Part shown: one piece after another, positions 7,533-12,711 of the stretch
Numbering within the stretch: position 1 is the stretch's first letter
Layout: every line of letters starts with the position of its first letter
Assembly: GCA_030692905.1 (NCBI GenBank)
Contig: JAUYBT010000046.1
Coordinates: 1-12,711, forward strand
Reading direction: 5' to 3'
Source: Bacteroidales bacterium
Lineage (GTDB): Bacteria; Bacteroidota; Bacteroidia; Bacteroidales; VadinHA17
Length of the DNA stretch: 12,711 nucleotides
Notes under the pieces: model-generated
Told to the model about the DNA's origin: nothing
What the model saw: the letters and a program-made list of their open reading frames with translations, nothing else
Databases searched by the model: none
Translations under genes and position numbers: made by a program

Positions 7533-7610
7533 GTTATATTGTTATACTGCTATATTGTTATATTGTTAAATGTTACTGCCTAATGATTACTGTTTACTGT
7601 TTACTGATTT
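7533..7610. repeat. short tandem-repeat spacer between DRTGG and CBS-HATPase genes
   Basis: Two adjoining simple repeats are seen on the plus strand. From 7533 there are about four imperfect units of TTATATTG (TTATATTG, TTATACTGC, TATATTG, TTATATTG). From 7590 there are 7-base units CTGTTTA, CTGTTTA and CTGATTT. The second set runs into the end of the DRTGG gene, whose last codons (ISKQ and stop) fall in the repeat. This spacer is about 100 bases in an operon where most genes overlap or touch. I see no clear promoter or terminator in it. Confidence 0.65.
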
Positions 7611-7956
7611 CGGAACACCCTGTAAGACCATTTTTATATAGCTTACCACAACTCTCAAACATTGGGGTTTTTGTGGCAAGAAGAACTATTTTTTTTTCTT
7701 TTGCAAGGTTAACAATTTCTCTGCATGGTTTTTTCCCTCTCACAAAACATACTACATTGACCCCTGAGTTCTCAGCAGTATATATAACCTGTGGAGTCGT
7801 TAATCCTGTCAAAAGAAGGGCCTCAGACTTTATAAAAGCCAGAACATCGCTCATCAAATCGGCTCCACAAGCCGTAGTAATATTGACATTTGACTTATCT
7901 TTAACATTGCACAATATTTCGGCATCAAGAATTGAAATTATTCTGCTAAGTTTCAT
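7594..7956 (-). CDS. DRTGG-domain protein (first copy, cysteine-rich)
   Basis: 120 residues, one DRTGG-type domain. The core TTACGADLMSDVLAF (27-41) aligns with the GGYAGDLLSDAL core of the second copy, followed by LLLTGLTTPQVIYTAE, VNVVCFVRGKKP and KIVLLATKTPMFE. It carries six cysteines (16, 30, 70, 78, 103, 114), whereas the paralogue at 6230-6565 has none, so thiol or metal chemistry is possible but unproven. The ATG has AAGGAGGG just upstream and overlaps the end of the NuoF gene by 11 bases, tying it to the NAD-module genes. No catalytic motif is visible. The last codons lie in a heptad repeat and may not be conserved. Confidence 0.82.
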   Translation of the reverse strand: MKLSRIISILDAEILCNVKDKSNVNITTACGADLMSDVLAFIKSEALLLTGLTTPQVIYTAENSGVNVVCFVRGKKPCREIVNLAKEKKIVLLATKTPMFESCGKLYKNGLTGCSEISKQ

Positions 7957-9823
7957 TTTTCCCTCCTTTCCTTTTGACAGGATAGGGTTCCTCTATTCCT
8001 GTTATATTTTCCATTTCTTTACCGGATACTTTAATAATAGCAGATACCTTTGGAGGACAGACATCAAGACATGTCCCACATTTTGTACATTTGGACTGAT
8101 CAATAATATGAATATGTTTCAACTCTCCTTTAATAGCACCTGGAGGGCAGTTTTTTAAACATAGTTTACATCCCGTACATTTTTCGGGAAGAATATAATA
8201 TTTAATTAAATTTTTGCAAACAAGTGCTGGGCACCTTCTCTCCTTTATATGTGCTTCATATTCATCTCTGAAATATTTAAGCGTTGATAGAACAGGATTT
8301 GGAAGAGTTGTTCCAAGCCCGCACGCTGAAGCATCCTTGATAGCATTACCGACTTCCTCAAGAAATTCCAAATCCACTTCTTTCCCGTCACCATTTGTTA
8401 TATCAGTCAGAACTTTGTGCAATGCTTCGCTTCCATCCCGACATGTTGTGCATTTTCCACAGGATTCATCATTTGTAAATTGAATAAAGAATTTTGCCAC
8501 ATCCACCATACAGGTATCTTCATCCATAACAATCATTCCGCCTGAACCCATCATAGAACCTGCTTCTATGAGACTCTCAAAATCAATAGGTATATCAATC
8601 ATACTGTAAGGAATACATCCTCCTGAAGGACCACCCGTCTGAACAGCTTTAAATTTTTTATTGTCAGGAATTCCTCCGCCAATATCATAAACTATCTCCT
8701 TTAGTGTTATACCCATTGGAACCTCGATAAGTCCTGCATTATTTATCTTTCCAACAAGTGAAAAAATTTTGGTTCCTTTGCTTGTTTCAGTTCCTATTTT
8801 TGAAAACCAGTCTGCTCCCCTGTTTATTATTACAGGGATAGTTGCCCAGGTCTCAACATTATTTATAACTGTCGGGCAACCCCATATTCCTGATTGGGCA
8901 GGAAAAGGGGGACGTTGTATAGGTTCGGGACCCCTTCCTTCAATTGAAAGAATGAGCGATGTCTCTTCTCCGCATACGAAGGCGCCTGAACCTTGTCTGA
9001 TCTCCAAATCAAAACTGAAATCGGTTCCAAGAATATTTTTTCCCATAAGGCCATAATCTTTTGCACTGGAAATAGACAAATTCATTCTTTTTATAGCAAG
9101 TGGGTATTCACTTCTTGCATAGATATATCCATGGGAAGCGCCAATTGCATATCCACCTATTATCATTCCTTCCATTGCTGAAAGCGGATCTGATTCAAAA
9201 ACACTTCTGTCCATAAATGCTCCGGGGTCTCCCTCATCGCAATTGCAGATAATGTATTTAGGCATCTTTTGTTCCGCCCTGCAAATCTTCCATTTAGTCC
9301 CTGTTGGAAATCCTGCACCACCTCTTCCTCTCAATCCTGAGCGTGTAATTTCATTAATGACATCATCAGGTGTCATTGAAGTCAGAACCTTTTCAAGAGC
9401 AGTAAAGCCATCCCTTGCAATATATTCATCAATCTTTTCAGGGTCAATTATTCCCCTATTTCTCAAGACAATAAGTAGCTGCTTCTTGAAGAATGGGATT
9501 TCCGATAATAATGGAACGGGCTCTTTCTTTTCAGGAGGAGAAAACATAAGTTTTTTAACAGGTCTGCCTTTCAGGAAATGTTCCTGAACAAGAAAGGGAA
9601 TATCCTCCGGGGTTAAAAACCCATAGAAGATTCCATCGGGTTGAACCAACATAAGAGGTCCGTGTCCACAAAAGCCATTACAACCGGTTATAATAACAGA
9701 TATCTCCTTTTCGAGTCCCTGCTTCTGGATTTCTTTTTCAAGAGCCTCGGAAATTCTGAATGCTCCGCCGGCAACACATCCTGTACCCGTGCAGAGCATT
9801 AATTCTATTCTTCTTACAGCCAT
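7946..9823 (-). CDS. nuoF: NuoF/HydB/HndC-type NAD(H)-FMN iron-sulfur subunit
   Basis: 625 residues. It is the NAD(H)-binding flavoprotein of the complex, exchanging electrons between NADH and iron-sulfur clusters through FMN. Domain order: a thioredoxin-like [2Fe-2S] domain (C11, C16, C48, C52); the NuoF core with the FMN/NADH glycine loop GLRGRGGAGFPTGTKW (163-178) and CNCDEGDPGAFMDR; the GAFVCGEET block; an SLBB-like segment; the N3-type [4Fe-4S] site SCGKCTTCRDG (C455, C458, C461, with C501); and two C-terminal [4Fe-4S] clusters (C549-C559 and C579-C589). This N- and C-terminally extended form is the one found in multimeric hydrogenases of the HydABC/Hnd type, not plain complex I NuoF. 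No H-cluster subunit is nearby. It follows hndB directly and overlaps the next gene by 11 bases. Cytoplasmic. Confidence 0.95.
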   Translation of the reverse strand: MAVRRIELMLCTGTGCVAGGAFRISEALEKEIQKQGLEKEISVIITGCNGFCGHGPLMLVQPDGIFYGFLTPEDIPFLVQEHFLKGRPVKKLMFSPPEKKEPVPLLSEIPFFKKQLLIVLRNRGIIDPEKIDEYIARDGFTALEKVLTSMTPDDVINEITRSGLRGRGGAGFPTGTKWKICRAEQKMPKYIICNCDEGDPGAFMDRSVFESDPLSAMEGMIIGGYAIGASHGYIYARSEYPLAIKRMNLSISSAKDYGLMGKNILGTDFSFDLEIRQGSGAFVCGEETSLILSIEGRGPEPIQRPPFPAQSGIWGCPTVINNVETWATIPVIINRGADWFSKIGTETSKGTKIFSLVGKINNAGLIEVPMGITLKEIVYDIGGGIPDNKKFKAVQTGGPSGGCIPYSMIDIPIDFESLIEAGSMMGSGGMIVMDEDTCMVDVAKFFIQFTNDESCGKCTTCRDGSEALHKVLTDITNGDGKEVDLEFLEEVGNAIKDASACGLGTTLPNPVLSTLKYFRDEYEAHIKERRCPALVCKNLIKYYILPEKCTGCKLCLKNCPPGAIKGELKHIHIIDQSKCTKCGTCLDVCPPKVSAIIKVSGKEMENITGIEEPYPVKRKGGKNET

Positions 9824-9825
9824 TT

Positions 9826-10209
9826 TCAACCTCCTTTTTCTGAGCCAATGCCAATAGCATAATCTGTGACAATATTGCCACCGAGAATATGTTCTTTGAA
9901 AATCCTCCTTGCTTTATCAGTGGTCAGGTTACCATATTTAACTGATGGCGAATTCAGGAGTTCAACGGTGGCCATTGGTTCCATTGAACATAGACCCGCA
10001 CAGCCCGATGTTGTAAGTATCACATCCTTTTCAGTTAAGATTTCAATTTCTTCGAGAAATGCAGTAACTATCTCTCTTGCACCTACCGCAATGCCACATG
10101 TCCCCATATGAACTATTATCTTACTTTTATATTTCCCTTCTCTAAGGTAAATGCCCTTCTGGGCTTCTTTTCTTTTTTTTCTTAATTCATCTAAGGTTAG
10201 TTGTGCCAT
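9826..10209 (-). CDS. hndB: HndB-like thioredoxin-fold [2Fe-2S] protein
   Basis: 127 residues. A charged N-terminal helix (LTLDELRKKRKEAQ) is followed by a thioredoxin-like ferredoxin domain with IIVHMGTCGIAVGAREI (C38) and TTSGCAGLCSMEP (C70, C74). It matches the small HndB/HydD subunit encoded between the NuoE and NuoF subunits of NADP- or NAD-linked hydrogenases. Only three of the usual four thioredoxin-ferredoxin cysteines are present: the position in CxxxxC before AREI is alanine. That is my recollection of how HndB looks, so it need not mean loss of function. The ATG follows the previous stop by two bases with no Shine-Dalgarno, which suggests coupling to the HdrA-NuoE gene. It would relay electrons or hold the NuoE-NuoF interface; the exact role is inferred. 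Confidence 0.85.
   Translation of the reverse strand: MAQLTLDELRKKRKEAQKGIYLREGKYKSKIIVHMGTCGIAVGAREIVTAFLEEIEILTEKDVILTTSGCAGLCSMEPMATVELLNSPSVKYGNLTTDKARRIFKEHILGGNIVTDYAIGIGSEKGG
9830..9834 (-). promoter_or_regulatory. ribosome binding site fixing the NuoF start
   Basis: GGAGG lies six bases before the ATG at 9823 and includes the last codons of hndB. An in-frame TTG at 9829 is too close to this site to use it, so the ATG is preferred. Confidence 0.8.
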
Positions 10210-10211
10210 AG

Positions 10212-11081
10212 TTATATTATAGTTTTATATTTTTCAATAATTCCCGGGATATCCTTTGGAGTTAATTTACCATAAACATTATCTCCAATCATTATAGCAG
10301 GTGCAAGACCGCAGCAACCAATGCACCTCACCAATTTAAGAGTAAATAACATGTTAGGAGTAGTTTCATTTTCTTTTATTTCGAGGACATCGCTTAATCT
10401 TTCCATCAGCCTCCCGCTTCCTTTCACGTAGCAGGCTGTTCCCATACAAACATTTATTATATGTTTGCCTCTTGGAACAATGCTTAAGGAACTGTAAAAG
10501 GTCGCGATCTTTAAAATATGAGATAACGGATACCCGACTTCCTGTGAGACGTAATTTAAAACATTTTCGGGAAGATAGTTGAATGTGGAATTTATTTGTT
10601 GAAGGATTGTCATTAGCGGACCCTTTCTATCCTTATTTATCCGGATTATTTCAGTAACTTTGTCCTTGAATTGTGGCTCAAGTTCCACTTTTGTTTTTTC
10701 AATGGGCTGGACTTTATTTCTTGTTGGGCAGTTAGTTATACATGTTCCGCATCCGGTGCATTTTTCTTCGTTTATGTATCTGGGTTTTTTATTAAGGATT
10801 ACTTTAAAATTTCCTGCCTCACCCTCTATTTTTTCAATATCCGATAATGTAATTATTTCTATATCTTTATGCCTTCCTATCTCAACTAAGCGTGGTGCCA
10901 TAGTACACATAGCACAATCGTTAGTAGGGAAGGTTTTATCCAGTTGAGCCATTACTCCCCCGATGGCGGGTTTATTGTCAACAAGGTAAACTTTAAGTCC
11001 TGATTCAGCTAAATCTAATGCGGCTTGCATACCGCTTATGCCGCCGCCTAAAACCGCTACTGCTCCTACTTTATCCGACAT
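10212..11081 (-). CDS. nuoE: HdrA N-terminal half fused to NuoE [2Fe-2S] domain
   Basis: 289 residues in two clear parts. Residues 1-120 are the Rossmann/ferredoxin N-half of an HdrA: GGGISGMQAALDLAE (12-26), GGVMAQLDKTFPTNDCAMC (C56, C59), RLVEIGRH and a [4Fe-4S] motif CTGCGTCITNCP (C108, C111, C114, C118). HdrA then stops; the rest of its flavin domain is absent. After a short linker, residues 145-289 form a NuoE/HydC subunit with VCMGTACYVKG (C212, C217) and VRCIGCCGLAP (C253, C257). The upstream HdrA FVCHCG domain is missing too. The ATG has GGAGGTGA upstream and overlaps the QmoC-like gene by 11 bases. Its HdrA part ends exactly where the HdrA half of the protein at 1814-5074 begins, so the two may build one FAD site together. 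It also pairs with NuoF for NAD(H) electron transfer. Confidence 0.9.
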   Translation of the reverse strand: MSDKVGAVAVLGGGISGMQAALDLAESGLKVYLVDNKPAIGGVMAQLDKTFPTNDCAMCTMAPRLVEIGRHKDIEIITLSDIEKIEGEAGNFKVILNKKPRYINEEKCTGCGTCITNCPTRNKVQPIEKTKVELEPQFKDKVTEIIRINKDRKGPLMTILQQINSTFNYLPENVLNYVSQEVGYPLSHILKIATFYSSLSIVPRGKHIINVCMGTACYVKGSGRLMERLSDVLEIKENETTPNMLFTLKLVRCIGCCGLAPAIMIGDNVYGKLTPKDIPGIIEKYKTII

Positions 11082-12294
11082 TTTTCACCTCCGTTGTAGA
11101 TAATTTATTTAATTTTTGCTGTTGTAACTGGAATGCTTTTTCTTTAATCCTGTAAAAATAAATAGCAACTGGTCTGTACGCGAGATGTGCCCATTTTGAA
11201 AACGGCACTTCTATCATTAGCATTGGAATAGCAACCATCAGGTGAATTAAATACATATAAAATCCAACTAATGGGGCGTTAGTAATTCTGCAAATAAATA
11301 TTGCAATACCTGTGAGAGTTGTTAATAATAATAGTATAATAAAAGTCCAATCGGTAGCGTGAGAGAATTTACTTTTTTCAGTATCCTTTTTAATTCTTCT
11401 AATTAAAAAGTAAATTGTCCCGAAAATAAGCATTATGGTTCCATAAAAACCTAATATTCTTTGTATATTCCACCAGTGGTAAGATTCGTCTTTACCCTGG
11501 AACCACGATAAGAAAAAGACAATCATAAGGAATAACAAAGCATAACCGGACATAAGCAGGAAATGAATTATCCAGTAATTATATTTTCCTTCACGAAGTC
11601 GTATAAAGAAAGATTTAGTGTCTTTTTCACATTGAGAGAAACGCCATTGAAAGAGAAAATTAAAAACCATATTTCCCATCTCAGTGATATATAATTTAAG
11701 CGGTATTTTTAAACTTTTATCGCTTTTTAATGTTTTCAAATACATATTGAAGACAAAGGATAGTAACAAGCCGGCAAGTAAAATAGCAACAACCATATCA
11801 ACGAAATGAACAATTTTTGCTGGTGCCAGGTCGTTAAAAGACATTCCATCAGAAGTTGTTGGTAATCCCAAGCCGGGTAGTAACGTCCATACAAGAAAAA
11901 CTATTCCTGCTAAAAGAAAAATTGCAGCAAATTCCCATACTTTGGAAGTATAAAGTTTTTTTGCAAGTCCTGTCCAGTCGTATTGTGCAGTGAAATATCG
12001 TCTGAGAGTCATCATCGTTTCCCCAGGATCTGCCTGCCTCGGACATGATGTAGAACAGGAACCACAGTAGTAGCAAAGCCACGGGTCTAAACTGCTTAAT
12101 AATCTTTTTCTCAATCCTGTCCGAACATACTGAAGACATATGCGGGGTGAAACAATTGTCTCGTTTGACGATAAAGCACAGGTAATTGTGCAGCCGCCAC
12201 AATTAAGGCATGCATTAGTATCGAATTTCCCATATTTACGAACTTCCTTTAATAGTTCCGGGTCAGCCCATTCTTCCATTTCAACTTTTTTCAT
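11071..12294 (-). CDS. qmoC: HdrC-HdrE fusion membrane protein (QmoC-like)
   Basis: 407 residues. The N-terminal 100 residues are an HdrC-type ferredoxin with two [4Fe-4S] sites (C29, C32, C35, C39; C74, C77, C80, C84, the latter in CYYCGSCSTSCP). The rest is an HdrE/NarI-type cytochrome b domain with six predicted membrane helices, roughly 119-139, 161-186, 239-263, 277-297, 315-335 and 343-363. Candidate haem or quinone-site histidines in or near helices include H163, H244 and H351. This architecture is that of QmoC, which links quinones to HdrA-like QmoA/B in sulfate reducers; DsrMK- or HdrDE-like roles need partners that are not seen here. The start ATG has an AAGG immediately upstream, with poor spacing. 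It overlaps the next gene by 11 bases. A menaquinone-linked membrane anchor for the Hdr-Nuo-Mvh assembly is inferred. Confidence 0.88.
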   Translation of the reverse strand: MKKVEMEEWADPELLKEVRKYGKFDTNACLNCGGCTITCALSSNETIVSPRICLQYVRTGLRKRLLSSLDPWLCYYCGSCSTSCPRQADPGETMMTLRRYFTAQYDWTGLAKKLYTSKVWEFAAIFLLAGIVFLVWTLLPGLGLPTTSDGMSFNDLAPAKIVHFVDMVVAILLAGLLLSFVFNMYLKTLKSDKSLKIPLKLYITEMGNMVFNFLFQWRFSQCEKDTKSFFIRLREGKYNYWIIHFLLMSGYALLFLMIVFFLSWFQGKDESYHWWNIQRILGFYGTIMLIFGTIYFLIRRIKKDTEKSKFSHATDWTFIILLLLTTLTGIAIFICRITNAPLVGFYMYLIHLMVAIPMLMIEVPFSKWAHLAYRPVAIYFYRIKEKAFQLQQQKLNKLSTTEVKNVG

Positions 12295-12711
12295 TCCTTA
12301 TTAAAAATATTATTAAAAATATTCTAATGATATCGTCTCGTTCCTGTTCGGAAAGCCCTCTTCTTACACCACCGGGGATATTCATCACCATAAAAGTCTG
12401 GTGTCCCGCCAAGCAGAGCCTGGATTTCCTGGGCTAAACGACGTTGTTTAATAACTTCCGTCCCGATTTCCTTACCGACCTTTTCAATCACTCCCAGTAT
12501 GTTTCTTTTAGACGGTGGTGCATCTGGACCAACAACGAAATCGGGAGCTGCAAGAGCATAAAAATGGGCAATATGACTATGGATAAAATGTGCCATATAA
12601 AAAAGCTCCCTGAGTTTCTTTGCAGTGGGTGGAGGTTCGACACCGAATACAACATCTACAGCCTTGCCCGATGCCATATGATGACAACCCGGGCAAACAC
12701 CGCATATTTTC
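12281..12711 (-). pseudogene. mvhA: [NiFe]-hydrogenase large subunit, frameshifted and truncated, cut by right edge
   Basis: Reading in from the right edge, the frame begins KICGVCPGCHHMASGKA, the first Ni-Fe-binding CxxC motif of a large subunit, and continues as normal family sequence to AQEIQALLGG near 12408. The frame then breaks and ends at a TAG at 12326-12324. Dropping one base, for example one G of the GGG at 12407-12405, restores homologous sequence: HQTFMVMNIPGGVRRGLSE, then QERDDII. Even so, the corrected frame ends at 12281, inside the start of the QmoC-like gene. Roughly the C-terminal two thirds are missing, including the second Ni ligand motif DPCxxC, so it cannot form an active site. 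It is a second, broken copy relative to the mvhA start at the left edge. A misassembly or sequencing indel is possible. Confidence 0.82.
12300..12323. repeat. 12-bp perfect tandem duplication at the truncated-hydrogenase/QmoC junction
   Basis: ATTAAAAATATT occurs twice head to tail (12300-12311 and 12312-12323), directly after the frameshifted TAG and six bases upstream of the QmoC-like start codon. It coincides with where hydrogenase homology is lost, so it may mark a slippage or deletion junction. Confidence 0.7.

Noticed and set aside
7560..7580. TTGTTAAATGTTA resembling half of a Rex (NADH-sensing repressor) site
   Set aside because: Only one half matches; there is no inverted partner at the right spacing, and it sits within a simple repeat. 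It would have fitted the biology, but the sequence does not support it.
7502..8158. Open frame of 218 codons on the plus strand
   Set aside because: It lies antisense to the well-supported NuoF and DRTGG genes and the repeat spacer, and its product is low-complexity and hydrophobic with no domain. It is a shadow frame.
9826..10209. HndB-like protein with only three of four thioredoxin-ferredoxin cysteines as a sign of inactivation
   Set aside because: As I recall, HndB/HydD-type proteins commonly have this GTCGIA.GARE form, so it is probably a family trait and not decay.
1..12711. Idea that the window is circular, because both edges carry hydrogenase large-subunit sequence
   Set aside because: Joining the edges would put LLNDEG directly against the first CxxC motif, skipping roughly 35 residues that the family has there. 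Two separate copies are the simpler reading.
1..12711. CRISPR arrays, tRNA, rRNA, transposases or attachment sites
   Set aside because: I looked for repeats with spacers, cloverleaf-like segments and transposase motifs and saw none. The only repeats are short tandem ones.

Overview
All recognisable genes lie on the minus strand and are packed as one operon-like run, transcribed from the right edge to the left. The DNA is AT-rich by eye. The content points to a strictly anaerobic bacterium with H2, ferredoxin and NAD(H) flavin-based electron-transfer metabolism. Clean bacterial Shine-Dalgarno sites, a NuoEF/HndB-type module and a QmoC-type cytochrome argue against a methanogen. I cannot place the phylum from the sequence.

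Layout in transcription order: (1) 12711-12281, the tail of a [NiFe]-hydrogenase large-subunit gene, frameshifted and truncated. (2) 12294-11071, an HdrC-HdrE fusion of QmoC type: two [4Fe-4S] clusters plus about six membrane helices. (3) 11081-10212, the N-terminal Rossmann/ferredoxin half of HdrA fused to a NuoE [2Fe-2S] domain. (4) 10209-9826, an HndB-like small [2Fe-2S] protein. (5) 9823-7946, a NuoF/HydB-type NADH-FMN subunit with C-terminal ferredoxin. (6) 7956-5090, a five-gene regulatory cassette: DRTGG, CBS-CBS-HATPase, DRTGG, PHP and HATPase, with a heptad-repeat spacer after the first gene. (7) 5074-1814, a 1086-residue iron-sulfur flavoprotein: NuoG-like ferredoxin arm, the C-terminal half of HdrA, then a second HdrA. 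(8) 1802-1386, MvhD. (9) 1266-1072, an unrecognised 64-residue protein. (10) 1040-96, MvhG. (11) 77-1, the start of MvhA, running off the left edge.

The genes read as one redox machine. NuoF and NuoE handle NAD(H). A NuoG-like arm leads into HdrA flavin sites. MvhD links HdrA to the MvhGA [NiFe] hydrogenase. The HdrC/E protein could tie the complex to the membrane quinone pool. The NuoE/HndB/NuoF set plus the DRTGG/CBS/PHP/HATPase cassette resembles the surroundings of multimeric NAD-linked [FeFe] hydrogenases, but no H-cluster domain is present. A [NiFe] hydrogenase with HdrA appears to take its place, and HdrB is absent. The most striking point is that one HdrA seems split over two polypeptides: its N-half is fused to NuoE and its complementary C-half to the NuoG-like arm.
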